64,000 bases of DNA from JBEKUY01 sp049514555 (lineage in GTDB: Bacteria > Acidobacteriota > Terriglobia > Acidiferrales > UBA7541), in assembly GCA_049514555.1 (NCBI GenBank), contig JBEKUY010000001.1, positions 248,001 to 312,000 of the forward strand, read 5' to 3'. The position numbers and the translations under genes are program-made. This document shows, in pieces, positions 54,841 to 64,000 of the stretch. The notes beneath the pieces were generated by a model. It was not told the DNA's origin, made no database searches, and worked only from the letters and a program-made list of their open reading frames with translations. How positions within the stretch are numbered: position 1 is the first letter of the stretch; every line of letters begins with the position of its first letter.

Positions 54841-57800
54841 TTACCGGATCACTTCTACGGCATCGGGACCGCATATCTCGCAAACCGCGCGCACCAAATC
54901 TTGATCGGCACGGACCCGCTGCTGAGCGCGCAGGGTAGCCACAGTACCGTCGGGAGACTTGAGCTCAAATGCCACCGGGCAGGGCCCCGGCCTGCTCTCA
55001 AACAAATCCTGCAACTGGTCCACCGTCAACTCGTCCATCATACCGAGATCGAGCCTCACGCGCATCAATGTGGCCGGGGCCTCGCCCAATTCATCAAGAG
55101 GCTTGGCGTCCACCAGCGCAAGCCGCGTTCCCGCCTCCTCCACATTCACCCGCCCTCTTATCAGAAGCGGGATACCCGTCTTCAGCACGGGCTCGAGCCG
55201 CGCAAAGCTCTCCGGGAATGCCAGCAATTCCTGAATGCCGGTCATGTCCTGGATCGTGTAAATGGCCCAGCGTGCGCCCCTCTTGGATCGCATCGACCGC
55301 GCCGAAACGATGATGGCGGCGACGGTGATCTCCTCTTTGTTGCGCCGCCCCTCGACCGAAGACAGATCCACCGCCTTCAACTCCTGCAGCTGCCCGGAAA
55401 ATTTCTCGAGCGGATGGCCGGAAACGTAGAAGCCCAGCATCGCGTACTCGCTCGCCAGGCGTTCCTGCTCGCTCCAAGGTTCCGCTTCCCGCAGCTCGAG
55501 CGGCGCGCGGGCCGGTGTGGCCGCGGCGGCAAACAGGCCATGCTGCCCGGAATCTCGGGTCCGCGCACTGTGCTGTACGGCCTGAAGAGCATCCTCGAGC
55601 GTCGCCAGCAGCCGTTCTCTCGGGCCGAGCGAATCCATGGCCCCCGACTTGACCAGGCTCTCGAACACGCGCTTATTCAAAACCTTCGGATCAACCCGCT
55701 CGCAGAATCCAAAGAGCGACTGGAAATGCCCCTCGCTGCCTCGCGCCTCGAGGATGGCGCGGGCCGTGTTCTCTCCCATATTCTTGATCGCCGCCAGCCC
55801 GAACCGAACGGCCTCGCCAACGGGCGTGAAATACAGGTCGCTTTCATTTACGTCAGGCGGCAGGACAGTGATGCCCATTCCCCGAGCTTCATTGATGTAC
55901 CTCACCACCTTTTCGGTATTGCCGGTTTCCGATGTGAGCAGCGCGGCCATGAACTCGACGGGATAATGCGTTTTGAGGTAGGCGGTTTGGTACGCCAATA
56001 ACGCATACGCGCAGGAATGCGATTTGTTGAATCCGTAGCCGGCGAACTCGGCCATCAGATCAAAAACGTGGCCGGCTTTTTTCTCCGCCACCTTATTGGC
56101 CCTGCAACCGGCAACGAACTTCTGCCGTTGCGCGGCCATTTCTTCGCGCTTTTTCTTGCCCATCGCCCGGCGCAAAATGTCAGCCTCGCCGAGCGAGAAC
56201 CCCGCCAGCCGGTTGGCAATCTGCATCACCTGCTCCTGATACAGAATGACACCGCATGTTTCTTCCAGGATATCCTTCAGTTCCAGCAGGTCGTACGTGA
56301 CGCGCGTCTTGCCATGCTTCCGGTTGATGAAATCGTCGATCATTCCGCCCTGGATCGGGCCAGGACGGTAGAGGGCGTTCAGCGCGGTCAGGTCTTCCAG
56401 GCGGCTGGGCTGGTACCGGCGGAGAATGTCACGCATCCCATGGGATTCAAATTGGAAAATGGCGGTCGTGTCGCCCCGCGAAAAAAGCTTGTAAGTGTCG
56501 GCGTCGTCAAGGGGCACTGTCTCCAAATCGATCTTCAGGCCGCGATTCTGGGCGATCATCCGCACGGCGTCATAAACCACCGTGAGCGTCGTCAGCCCAA
56601 GGAAATCCATTTTCAGGAGGCCCAGCCGCTCCAGCGCCCCCATGTCGTATTGCGTTGTGATTTCATCCCGGTTTGTCTTGTAGATGGGCACGACCTCGGT
56701 CAGCGGCTGCGGGGAGATCACCACGCCCGCGGCGTGCGTCGAGGCGTGCCGCGCCAGACCCTCGAGGCGCTTCGCGACGGCCATCACTTCCTTCAAGCGC
56801 TCGTCGCCCTCGACCTGGGCGCGCAGTTGGGGAGACTGCTCGAGCGCCTGGTCCAGCGTGATGTTGAGCTGGTTCGGGACGAGCTTGGCCAGCCGGTCCA
56901 CTTCTCCGTAAGGAATGTCGAGTGCGCGCCCGACGTCCTTGATAGCGGCCTTGGCCGCCATAGTGCCGAACGTGATGATCTGTGCGACATTGTCGCGGCC
57001 GTAGGTGCGTGTGACGTAATCGATCACCTGGCCGCGCCCGCGCATGCAAAAATCGATGTCGATGTCGGGCATCGAAATCCGCTCCGGGTTCAGGAAGCGC
57101 TCAAACAAGAGATCGTATTGCAGCGGGTCGACGTCGGTGATGCGCAAGGCGTAACTCACCAGACTGCCTGCCGCCGATCCGCGTCCCGGCCCCACCGGAA
57201 CGTCCTGCGAGCGCGCGTAATGGATGAAGTCCCAGACGATCAGGAAGTAGCCGGCAAACCGCATCTTCTTGATCATTTCGATTTCCGACGAGAGACGCCG
57301 CTCGTACTCGCCCAGGGGTTTCCGCAGACGGCCCTCCTTCGCCTGCTTTTCGAGAACCGGCAAGCGGGCGGCAAAACCCTCGCGCACGACTCTTTCGAAA
57401 TAGCTGTCGAGCGTGTGCCCTTGCGGCACGCGAAACTCCGGGAATGAATTCTTCACCGGCTCAATCCGCACGTTACAGCGCTCCGCGATCGCCACGGTGC
57501 GCGCCACAGCGTCCGGCAATTCCCGGAAAACCTGCGACATTTCCTGGGCCGTTTTAAAGTAGAACTGGTCGGTGGCAAACTTCATCCGCTGCGTATCGCT
57601 GATGGTCTTGCCTGTCTGGATGCAGAGTAGCACTTCCTGAGCGTGGGCGTCGCTCTGCGTCAGATAGTGGCAATCATTCGTGGCCACGAGAGGGATGCCG
57701 GTTTCGCGCGAAAGGCGCACCAATTCGCGATTGACGGGCTGCTCGATTTCCAGTCCCTGGTCTTGCACCTCGAGGAAGAAGTTGCCCTTGCCGAAAACGT

Positions 57801-58338
57801 CACGCAGGCGATAGGCCGCTTCGCGCGCTTCCGCAAGACGTTCCTCCATCACTGCTTCGCTGACCGCGCCGCGCAAGCACGCCGACAGGGCAATCAAACC
57901 GCGGCTATGTTGCGACAGAAGTTCGTAATCGATGCGCGGTTTGTAGTAAAAGCCTTCGAGGAAGCCCGCCGAGACCAGCTTGATCAGGTTGTGATAACCC
58001 TCCACGTTTTCGCAAAGCAGCAGCAGGTGGTTGCTCCCGCGCATACCGGGTTCGCCCGCGCTCCGGCCCTGGGGATCGGAGGGGTCAATCCTTTCCCCGC
58101 GGTCGTGCCGGCTCCCCTTGGCGACGTAAACCTCGCAGCCAATGATGGGTTTGACGCCTCGGGTGGTCGCTTCGTGGTAGAAATTGGCTGCGGCAAAAAG
58201 ATTGCCGTGGTCCGTCACGGCGACCGCGGGCATGCCCCGGCGCGATGTCTCGTCCAGCAATTCGGTGATGTCGCAAGCTCCATCGAGCAGACTGAAGTCC
58301 GTGTGAAGATGCAGATGAACGAATTGCGGCTGGCCCAT
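54841..58338 (-). CDS. dnaE: DNA polymerase III subunit alpha
   Basis: A 1165-residue replicative polymerase of the DnaE1 type. The PHP domain opens FVHLHLHTDFSLLDGACDIT. The polymerase active site has GRGSAAGSL and the aspartates of PDIDIDFCMRGRGQ (near residue 424), with a third Asp further on. Helix-hairpin-helix (GAMDSLGPRERLL) and OB-fold (ITVAAIIVSARSMRSKRGAR) regions are in order. Length and domain order are usual. No intein or interruption was seen. Confidence 0.97.
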   Translation of the reverse strand: MGQPQFVHLHLHTDFSLLDGACDITELLDETSRRGMPAVAVTDHGNLFAAANFYHEATTRGVKPIIGCEVYVAKGSRHDRGERIDPSDPQGRSAGEPGMRGSNHLLLLCENVEGYHNLIKLVSAGFLEGFYYKPRIDYELLSQHSRGLIALSACLRGAVSEAVMEERLAEAREAAYRLRDVFGKGNFFLEVQDQGLEIEQPVNRELVRLSRETGIPLVATNDCHYLTQSDAHAQEVLLCIQTGKTISDTQRMKFATDQFYFKTAQEMSQVFRELPDAVARTVAIAERCNVRIEPVKNSFPEFRVPQGHTLDSYFERVVREGFAARLPVLEKQAKEGRLRKPLGEYERRLSSEIEMIKKMRFAGYFLIVWDFIHYARSQDVPVGPGRGSAAGSLVSYALRITDVDPLQYDLLFERFLNPERISMPDIDIDFCMRGRGQVIDYVTRTYGRDNVAQIITFGTMAAKAAIKDVGRALDIPYGEVDRLAKLVPNQLNITLDQALEQSPQLRAQVEGDERLKEVMAVAKRLEGLARHASTHAAGVVISPQPLTEVVPIYKTNRDEITTQYDMGALERLGLLKMDFLGLTTLTVVYDAVRMIAQNRGLKIDLETVPLDDADTYKLFSRGDTTAIFQFESHGMRDILRRYQPSRLEDLTALNALYRPGPIQGGMIDDFINRKHGKTRVTYDLLELKDILEETCGVILYQEQVMQIANRLAGFSLGEADILRRAMGKKKREEMAAQRQKFVAGCRANKVAEKKAGHVFDLMAEFAGYGFNKSHSCAYALLAYQTAYLKTHYPVEFMAALLTSETGNTEKVVRYINEARGMGITVLPPDVNESDLYFTPVGEAVRFGLAAIKNMGENTARAILEARGSEGHFQSLFGFCERVDPKVLNKRVFESLVKSGAMDSLGPRERLLATLEDALQAVQHSARTRDSGQHGLFAAAATPARAPLELREAEPWSEQERLASEYAMLGFYVSGHPLEKFSGQLQELKAVDLSSVEGRRNKEEITVAAIIVSARSMRSKRGARWAIYTIQDMTGIQELLAFPESFARLEPVLKTGIPLLIRGRVNVEEAGTRLALVDAKPLDELGEAPATLMRVRLDLGMMDELTVDQLQDLFESRPGPCPVAFELKSPDGTVATLRAQQRVRADQDLVRAVCEICGPDAVEVIR

Positions 58339-58412
58339 GTCGATTCGATTCTAAGTCCTGTTGCCCGATTTATCGAGCGCGCCCATCCCTGCGAAAGCCA
58401 CTGCGCGAGCCC

Positions 58413-59882
58413 CTAACGCTTGCGCTTCGCCTTCTCGCGGCCAGCCTTTCCCGCTCGCTTCGCAATGGCCGCTTTGTGCGCGGTCGATTTGGCTCCCTTT
58501 TTCTCCTGGCCGGCGAGAAGGGCCTTGTGCGCCGCTTTCTTGTCCCGGGAGCTGGCATGTTTTTTCTTTTCTTCCTTCACTTTCTTTTTCGGGGGCTCCT
58601 TGATGCCCGCGAGTCTCCTCAGCAGCTTCGTGCGGTCCTCGGGAGTCCGTCCCTTGCCCGCCAGTTGGTGCGCAAAGGCGGCTTCCACAATCGAATCGAA
58701 TTTGGGGCCTCGAGGAACGCCCAGACTCTCGAGCTCGGCAACGACGCTTGGCAGAGCCAGGCGAATCGGCCGCCACTTGTTCAGGTAAGCGCGGATTTTC
58801 GCGATGGCTTTACTGTTCGAGAATTTCGCAAGGATGGATGCCACCTGGTCGGACGGCAGCTTCTCAAGAAAGTGAAAAGCATCGATCGGTGCCGCCGCCT
58901 TCGCGCCCGCCAGGAACTTCGCCGCCTTATCAGCTTGGCGCCCCGCTTCGAGAACAGCCTCCATCTCGGCCTGCCGAAACCCCATCTTGGCGAGCGCAGC
59001 GCTTTGTTCCCGCGCCGTCAATTTTCCCAGAATCGCGGCCACCATCGCTCCGCCGATCCGCGGCCGCAATCCCTGCGCCGTCAGATCATTGCGCACTTTG
59101 ACAAGCCGGGCGACCGATTCGTAATCCGGGTGGCGAGACGCGAGCTGAGGGTGAATGATCTCGATCAGCCCGCGAGCTTCCCAGGCCTTCAAAACCGGAG
59201 CGGGGCGCTCTTCGCGGCCGGCGCTACGCAGTTCCTCTCCCGCTTCCTCGGGCGTGATCGTATGGTGGAGATCGCGTTCGAGCGCCAGCGCAAACCATTC
59301 CGCCGTCCTCGTCTCCAGCTTGAATTCCAGCCGCGCCGCGTAGCGCACGGCCCGCAGCAACCGGACCGGCTGATTCGTGAAGCTGTGGATCGACAGCGCG
59401 CGGATTTCCCTCTTCTCCAAATCGCCCAGCCCGTTGGTCGGATCGAGCAACAAGCCACGAGACGCGGGATTCAACGATATGGCAATCGCATTGACGGAAA
59501 AATCGCGCCGGCGGAGATCTTCCATGATCGTCGACCAGCGCAATTCCGGCTTCGCGCCGGGACGGGGATAGAAATCATCGCGCGCCGCGGCCAGGCTGCC
59601 GTCGCAATCACCCGCGAAAATCACTTCGATGTGGCGCAACCGCTCGTCTTCCAGCACGACCTTAGCGCCGCCCTTTTCCAGTTCCCGCGCAATCCGCGAG
59701 GGGTTCCCCTCCAGGGTGAAGTCGAGGTCCCGCAGCGGCGCGCCCGTCATCAGGTCGCGGACCGTCCCGCCGGTCAGGTAGACGTTGGTACTGATGCTCA
59801 CCGCCAACTCCTGGACGCGCAGAAGCGCCGCGCGCTGTTCGGGTGAGAGCCGGCTTTCCAGCATGTACATGTAGTCAGGCAT
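58413..59882 (-). CDS. CCA tRNA nucleotidyltransferase/poly(A) polymerase family, with lysine-rich tail
   Basis: A 489-residue class II nucleotidyltransferase. The head has GGTVRDLMTGAPLRDLDFTL (about 38-57) with the DxD metal ligands. RRRDFSVNAIAISL and the RNA-binding PVRLLRAVRYAARLEFKLE follow, then a helical body. The last 70 or so residues are strongly basic and Lys/Ala-rich (EPPKKKVKEEKKKHASSRDK, ending KAKRKR), like a histone H1-type tail; this is not part of the family core. ATG 59882 has GGAAGGAG; an upstream start at 59942 lacks one. Whether it adds CCA or poly(A) cannot be told from motifs alone. Confidence 0.9.
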   Translation of the reverse strand: MPDYMYMLESRLSPEQRAALLRVQELAVSISTNVYLTGGTVRDLMTGAPLRDLDFTLEGNPSRIARELEKGGAKVVLEDERLRHIEVIFAGDCDGSLAAARDDFYPRPGAKPELRWSTIMEDLRRRDFSVNAIAISLNPASRGLLLDPTNGLGDLEKREIRALSIHSFTNQPVRLLRAVRYAARLEFKLETRTAEWFALALERDLHHTITPEEAGEELRSAGREERPAPVLKAWEARGLIEIIHPQLASRHPDYESVARLVKVRNDLTAQGLRPRIGGAMVAAILGKLTAREQSAALAKMGFRQAEMEAVLEAGRQADKAAKFLAGAKAAAPIDAFHFLEKLPSDQVASILAKFSNSKAIAKIRAYLNKWRPIRLALPSVVAELESLGVPRGPKFDSIVEAAFAHQLAGKGRTPEDRTKLLRRLAGIKEPPKKKVKEEKKKHASSRDKKAAHKALLAGQEKKGAKSTAHKAAIAKRAGKAGREKAKRKR

Positions 59883-59957
59883 TGCGCTCCTTCCGAGCCG
59901 CCGACCGTTCGAGGGCAACGGCGCAGCCGGCGATTTCGACACGTGAGATCCGCGCCG

Positions 59958-60860
59958 TCAGGCGCGCGGATGATGTGCCCGATAAACCTGTTTCAGACGC
60001 TCCTCCACAACGTGGGTATAAATTTGAGTCGTAGAAATATCCGCGTGACCCAGCATGAGCTGGACCGACCGCAGATCGGCGCCGCGCTCGAGCAGATGCG
60101 TGGCGAAGCTGTGACGCAGCATGTGCGGTGTAAGCGGCACGCGCAGGCCGGCCCTCCGGCCGTAGGATGACAGAATCTTCCAGACACCGACGCGGCTCAG
60201 CTTTCCTCCGCGCCGATTCACGAAGAGATTCGGCGCAGCAGCGCCTTGGCGCATCTTTCCCAGGATCTCCGGCCGCGCCTTGTCAAGATACCGTTCGACA
60301 ACGCTCAGGGCCTTCCGCCCAACCGGAACGATGCGTTCCTTGTCGCCTTTACCGATGCAACGCAGGCATCCCACTTTCATATCCAGGTCGGCGACGCGCA
60401 AGCCGGTGAGTTCGGAGACTCGCAGGCCGGTGGAGTAGAGCACTTCCAGCATGGCGCGGTCCCGCAGTCCCAAGGGAGTGCTGGCATCCGGCTGCTCCAG
60501 CACGTGGTCCACTTCGCCGATCCTCAGGCAGCCCGGCAGAGAGCGCCGAATTTTAGGCGATTCGAGATTGGCCGCGGGATCCGACTCGATCAGTTCCTGC
60601 TGAAGGGCAAAGCGGAAAAAATTGCGCACGGTGACCAGGTGCCGCGCCACGGTGCGGCTTTCCAGCTTATGGTGGTAAAGACTGGTGAGGAAATCCACGA
60701 GGTCATCACGAGTGATGGCCTCGAGCGCCAGTTTGCGTTTTCCCGCGAACGCTCCAAACTTGGAAAGATCGCGCTGATACGCGGAAATCGTGTTCGCGGA
60801 CAAACCTTTCTCCACGCGCCCGTAAGTCAGGAATTGAGTGACGGCAGTCTCCACTTGCAT
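59958..60860 (-). CDS. xerD: Tyrosine recombinase XerD/XerC
   Basis: A 300-residue site-specific recombinase that resolves chromosome dimers at dif. The N-terminal SAM-like domain is complete. Catalytic residues are Arg147 (STGLRVSELTGL), Lys173 (GKGDKERIVPVG), His246 and Arg249 (TPHMLRHSFATH), His272 (LGHADISTTQ) and Tyr281 (IYTHV). The ATG at 60860 shares a base with the murJ stop (TGATG). It lies 24 kb from the dif-like site at 35580 and may be the recombinase acting there. XerC versus XerD is not settled by eye. Confidence 0.92.
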   Translation of the reverse strand: MQVETAVTQFLTYGRVEKGLSANTISAYQRDLSKFGAFAGKRKLALEAITRDDLVDFLTSLYHHKLESRTVARHLVTVRNFFRFALQQELIESDPAANLESPKIRRSLPGCLRIGEVDHVLEQPDASTPLGLRDRAMLEVLYSTGLRVSELTGLRVADLDMKVGCLRCIGKGDKERIVPVGRKALSVVERYLDKARPEILGKMRQGAAAPNLFVNRRGGKLSRVGVWKILSSYGRRAGLRVPLTPHMLRHSFATHLLERGADLRSVQLMLGHADISTTQIYTHVVEERLKQVYRAHHPRA

Positions 60861-62479
60861 CAAGGCACCGTATAGCCGGTTTGCGCGGCAGGTCCGCGAT
60901 GCACCGCGATTCCATAAACTTCTTCTAGTTCATGGCAGCGGAATAGCCAAGCCAGGGCCAAGTAAAGGATCGTCGCGCCCAGGATGAGCCCCGTGAAAAC
61001 GCTCAGTTGCACAAGGAAGCGGGCCTGCATGGTAAACAGCGTGTATCGCACGCCAAACCAGCAGGCCACGCCCATCACCGCCGCCGCAGCGCTGATCTTC
61101 AGGATCGAATGCAGGATTTCCACCGAGCCCATTCGCCCAAAACGCCAGCGGAAGACAACCAGCAACGCGAGGAAGTTGAAGTAACCCGCCAGGGCGGTGG
61201 CCAACGCCGGCCCTCCGTTCTGGAATTTGCGGAAGAAGACCAGGAGGAAGAGCGTATTCAGTGCGATATTGAGGACAAGAGCGAAAGCAGCCACCTGCAC
61301 GGGCGTCTTCGTATCTTGAGTTGAATAGAAAGCCGGCACGATCAGCTTTACAGCCGCGAAGGCGGGCAGGCCGGCGGCGTAATACAGCAGGGCCCGAGCG
61401 GTCAATCTTGTGGATGCGGCCACGAAATGCCCGTGCTGGAAGAGCACTCGGATGATCGGCTCGCGCATGATCATGAGGCCGAGAGCAGCCGGGATGGTGA
61501 GGAAGGAAACGATGCGCAGGGAGAAAGCCAGCGTCTTTTTCATTGCTTCGTAATCACGCGCAGCCGCCTGATGAGACATCATCGGCAATATAGCGGTAGC
61601 CACTGCGATCGCATACCCTCCCAGCAGTAATTCCATGACTCGGTCAGCAACGTAGAGAGCGGTCAAGCTCCCGCCCGGCATTTTCGCAGAGGTGCAGAAG
61701 AATGTATCCACGAAGAAATTGATCTGGGCAATGCCGATGCCAAAAAAGCCCGGCACCATCAACCTGCCGACGGCACGAATACCCGGGTGACTGAACGAGA
61801 TTCCGAACTTGAATCGCATCCCCTGGCGAACCAGAGATGGAACGAGCACCAAGAACTGCAGCGTCCCTCCGACGAGGACTCCGACAGCGAGAGCAGTGGC
61901 CGGATGATCGTTGAAATACCGGGAATATCGCCAAACTGCGGCAATGGAGAATCCGATGATGGACACATTGAGGAGAATAGGAGTCGACGCTGGCAGGCCG
62001 AATATGTTGAAACAATTAAGGATAGCCATGGCCAGAGCTGATAAACCGATGAAGAACAGATACGGGAAAATGATGCGATTCAGGTACACCGCTTGGGCCC
62101 ATTGAGCTTGACTGCCACTGCCCCATGTGAAAACGTGGACGACGACCGGCGAGAAAACGATCCCGAGCACCGTCAGGATGGCCAGAATCAGAGCCAGGGT
62201 CCAAAACAGCCGGTTGGCAAAATCCCAAACCTCTTCTTTCGATTTCTGCGCCATGTACCCCGTGAAAACGGGAATAAACGAGGCAGTCATGGAGCCTTCC
62301 GCGACGAGGCGCCGGAGAAGGTTCGGTATTCGATAGGCCAATACGAAGGAGTCGGCCAGCGTGCTCGTGCCAAGAAGGAGGACGATGCGCTGGTCACGCA
62401 CATAGCCGAGTATTCGGCTGAAGATCGTGAACAGGGAAATGATCGACGCCGATTTAAGGATCTGTTTTTTTTCGGTCAA
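60860..62479 (-). CDS. murJ: Lipid II flippase MurJ
   Basis: A 539-residue MOP-superfamily protein with about 14 hydrophobic helices that flips the peptidoglycan precursor across the inner membrane. The N-terminal ASIISLFTIFSRILGYVRDQ and RIPNLLRRLVAEGSMTASFI are hallmark segments, the latter with the conserved arginines and the F-x-P motif region. It is coupled to xerD by TGATG. On the other side lies a divergent gene with its own promoter. Confidence 0.95.
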   Translation of the reverse strand: MTEKKQILKSASIISLFTIFSRILGYVRDQRIVLLLGTSTLADSFVLAYRIPNLLRRLVAEGSMTASFIPVFTGYMAQKSKEEVWDFANRLFWTLALILAILTVLGIVFSPVVVHVFTWGSGSQAQWAQAVYLNRIIFPYLFFIGLSALAMAILNCFNIFGLPASTPILLNVSIIGFSIAAVWRYSRYFNDHPATALAVGVLVGGTLQFLVLVPSLVRQGMRFKFGISFSHPGIRAVGRLMVPGFFGIGIAQINFFVDTFFCTSAKMPGGSLTALYVADRVMELLLGGYAIAVATAILPMMSHQAAARDYEAMKKTLAFSLRIVSFLTIPAALGLMIMREPIIRVLFQHGHFVAASTRLTARALLYYAAGLPAFAAVKLIVPAFYSTQDTKTPVQVAAFALVLNIALNTLFLLVFFRKFQNGGPALATALAGYFNFLALLVVFRWRFGRMGSVEILHSILKISAAAAVMGVACWFGVRYTLFTMQARFLVQLSVFTGLILGATILYLALAWLFRCHELEEVYGIAVHRGPAAQTGYTVP

Positions 62480-62519
62480 CGGGCGGCGCCCCTCGCCTAA
62501 CCCTAAGATAAATAACCAC

Positions 62520-62548
62520 TTGACAGCCGAAAAGGTTTAACATAACAT
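62520..62548 (+). promoter_or_regulatory. Sigma70-type promoter for the 62605 gene
   Basis: TTGACA (62520-62525), a 17-base spacer and TAACAT (62543-62548). A start near 62555 would leave a leader of about 50 bases to a TTG start at 62605. The reverse strand of the -10 area resembles a Xer arm but lacks a good partner arm. Confidence 0.6.
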
Positions 62549-62604
62549 ATTTTTACGCCCTTCGCAAGTTGCGCGGGTTCCGCCACTTTCGGGGCGAAAT
62601 CGCG

Positions 62605-63093
62605 TTGAAAGCTCGCGTCCCAGCCTCCACCCACAAGAAGGTTGTCGTGGTCCTTTCTGACCGGCGGCCCGTGCGGGGCTATTTGAATCCCACGCGTCTG
62701 GGAATGCCCCAACCCGTCGATCTGCTCACGCCCGACGGGCAACACCAGGAGATTCCGCTCGAAGAAATCCGTTCCATTTACTTCGTGCGAGAGTTCAGCG
62801 ACGATTTCGAACCGGAGCGGAAGGTTTTTCTCAGCCGCCCGAAACTCGACGGCCTCTGGGTCCGCCTGCGCTTCGCCGACAACGAGACCATCGAGGGGGT
62901 CGTGCCCAACGATCTTCTTTCCCTGCTCGACAACGGCGTCCACATCACGCCGCCCGATCTCAACTCCCCGACCGATAAAATCTTCATCCCTCGGACTGCA
63001 CTAGTGGAATTGACCGTTCTCGGCGTCGTCGGAATCGCTCGGCGCAAGCCCGCTGCCCTGGTGGCTGCTCAACCTCGGCTCTTCAACGAATGA
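62605..63093 (+). CDS. Conserved-looking hypothetical protein upstream of lpxD
   Basis: A protein of about 162 residues with an uncertain start (TTG 62605 fits the promoter and gives LKARVPASTHKKVVVVLSDR; the frame is open to 62569). It is beta-rich with two similar halves: one around RRPVRGYLNPTRLG with LLTPDGQHQEIPLEEIRSIY, and one around GLWVRLRFADNETIEGVVPN with KIFIPRTALVELTVLG. This looks like a duplicated small-barrel (PilZ- or Sm-like) fold. No membrane segment is present. Function unknown. Confidence 0.65.
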   Translation: MKARVPASTHKKVVVVLSDRRPVRGYLNPTRLGMPQPVDLLTPDGQHQEIPLEEIRSIYFVREFSDDFEPERKVFLSRPKLDGLWVRLRFADNETIEGVVPNDLLSLLDNGVHITPPDLNSPTDKIFIPRTALVELTVLGVVGIARRKPAALVAAQPRLFNE

Positions 63094-63160
63094 TCGTTGT
63101 CCGCCTGTACTTCCCCGATTGGCCTGTGCGAGACTCACACGGCAGCAAGGAGGAACTCCC

Positions 63161-64000
63161 ATGAAGCTTCGCGAAATCGCTGAAAAGCTCGAGTGCCACA
63201 TGGAGGGCGACCCGAACCTCGAAATCACGGGCGTCGCCGGGATCGACCATGCTCAGGCCGGCGACCTCACCTTTCTCGCGAATCGGAAATACGTGGCCGC
63301 CTTGCGCTCGACGCGTGCCTCAGCGGTGCTGATCGAAGAAGGATTCGCCATCGATCGCGCCCCCGGCTTGCCTCCGTTGGCTGCGCTGCGCACTGCCAAT
63401 CCGTACCTGGGCTTCGCGCAGGCCATCGAGTTCTTTCATCAGCCGCCGCAGTACGCTCCGGGCATCCACCCGACCGCGGTGGTCGCGTCCTCCGCGCAAA
63501 TCGGCAAGGATGCACACATCGGCCCCTACTGTTTCGTCGATGAGAACTCGGTCCTCGGCAACAGGGCCGTCTTGCACAGTTTTGTCACCATCTATCGCGA
63601 TGCACGCATCGGAGACGATTTTTTCGCCCACGCGCACGCGGTCGTCCGCGAAGGCTGCCGGATCGGAAACCACGTGATCCTGCAGAACGGAGTGATCGTC
63701 GGCGGCGACGGCTTCGGCTTTGCCAAGCTCCCCGACGGCCGCTGGCGCAAGATGCTCCAATCCGGGCCGGCCGTGCTGGAAGACGAAGTGGAGATTCAAG
63801 CCAACGCCTGCATCGATCGCGCGACCGTCGGGGAAACGCGGATTCGCCGCGGGGCCAAGTTGGACGACTTGGTCCTCGTGGGACACGCTTCCCAGGTGGG
63901 GGAAAACGCGCTCCTCTGCGGCCAAGTCGGCCTGGCAGGATCAACGCACGTCGGCAAGGGGTGCGTTCTCGCCGGGCAGGTCGGCGCGGCGGGGCACCTC
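63161..64000 (+). CDS. lpxD: UDP-3-O-acylglucosamine N-acyltransferase, 5' part
   Basis: The gene runs off the right edge; 280 codons are visible. The start at 63161 has AAGGAGG. The N-terminal domain (MKLREIAEKLECHMEGDPNL, GVAGIDHAQAGDLTFLANRK) precedes a left-handed beta-helix of hexapeptide repeats (IGKDAHIGPYCFVDENSVLG). VIVGGDGFGFAKLPDGRWRK and VGHASQVGENALLCGQVGLA are characteristic of LpxD, the latter with the catalytic histidine. It adds the N-linked acyl chain in lipid A synthesis, which shows an outer membrane with LPS. Confidence 0.94.
   Translation, partial: MKLREIAEKLECHMEGDPNLEITGVAGIDHAQAGDLTFLANRKYVAALRSTRASAVLIEEGFAIDRAPGLPPLAALRTANPYLGFAQAIEFFHQPPQYAPGIHPTAVVASSAQIGKDAHIGPYCFVDENSVLGNRAVLHSFVTIYRDARIGDDFFAHAHAVVREGCRIGNHVILQNGVIVGGDGFGFAKLPDGRWRKMLQSGPAVLEDEVEIQANACIDRATVGETRIRRGAKLDDLVLVGHASQVGENALLCGQVGLAGSTHVGKGCVLAGQVGAAGHL

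Noticed and set aside
53752..56001. 749-codon open frame antisense to accA and dnaE
   Set aside because: It shadows two certain housekeeping genes.
59958..60860. Phage integrase
   Set aside because: The tyrosine recombinase has the length and motifs of XerC/XerD and is coupled to murJ, far from the prophage, so it is a host gene.
62521..62560. Second dif-like site on the minus strand (TTATGTTAAAC)
   Set aside because: Only one arm matches; the other arm and the 6-bp centre do not. A 9- to 11-base chance match in an AT-rich promoter is likely.

Overview
The window is high-GC bacterial DNA with densely packed, operon-like genes. It encodes a Gram-negative envelope (lpxD, murJ), a System I cytochrome c maturation cluster next to haem A synthesis and ferrochelatase, a YpdA-type flavoprotein, PEGA-domain secreted proteins and a REP-associated transposase (RAYT). 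Together with the kinds of dispersed repeat seen, this fits a soil-type member of the Acidobacteriota. That assignment is inference: there is no rRNA or other marker in the window.

Layout. (1) 1-6.1 kb, host genes: the 3' end of parA, parB, a small unknown gene, a YpdA-like reductase, nuoI, three small phage-like or unknown genes (3.4-4.8 kb), a DoxX membrane protein and a MOSC protein. (2) 6.15-35.6 kb, a prophage late region on the + strand. It holds a near-consensus promoter followed at once by an intrinsic terminator, small structural and membrane genes, two secreted-looking fibre-like proteins, large terminase, portal, scaffold-like protein, major capsid protein, connector, a 1134-residue fibre/spike, a 902-residue tail-like protein and a probable lysis group. 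No tape-measure, sheath or tube gene was recognised, so a short-tailed (podovirus-like) particle is the best guess. No integrase, repressor or replication gene was seen in it. Two cargo units interrupt it: an AAA ATPase plus a frameshifted TOPRIM-like gene with its own promoter, and an opposite-strand PEGA protein. Its right edge carries a site that closely matches bacterial dif, so Xer-dependent integration is an attractive explanation for the missing integrase.

(3) 35.7-39.9 kb, host genes: dsbA-like, nadE, an A-type iron-sulphur carrier and an isocitrate dehydrogenase-like enzyme. (4) 39.9-51.1 kb, one long minus-strand run in transcription order: ccmE, ccmF, ccmH, a ccmI-like gene, a 418-residue secreted/membrane protein, ccmA, ccmB, ccmC, a 46-residue ccmD, hemH, a copper-type lipoprotein, ctaA, ctaB and a DUF420 gene. 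Together they supply haem c and haem A for respiratory cytochromes. (5) 51.1-53.3 kb, a scrambled accessory patch: a probable toxin C-terminus remnant followed by a small intact gene, REP hairpins, a 125-bp tandem duplication, the RAYT gene, a perfect 23-bp inverted repeat, and a strong promoter reading into a repeat array with a period of about 40 nt. (6) 53.3-64 kb, housekeeping genes: a small 2Fe-2S-like protein, accA, dnaE, a CCA-adding-type enzyme with a lysine-rich tail, xerD, murJ, an unknown gene and the start of lpxD.
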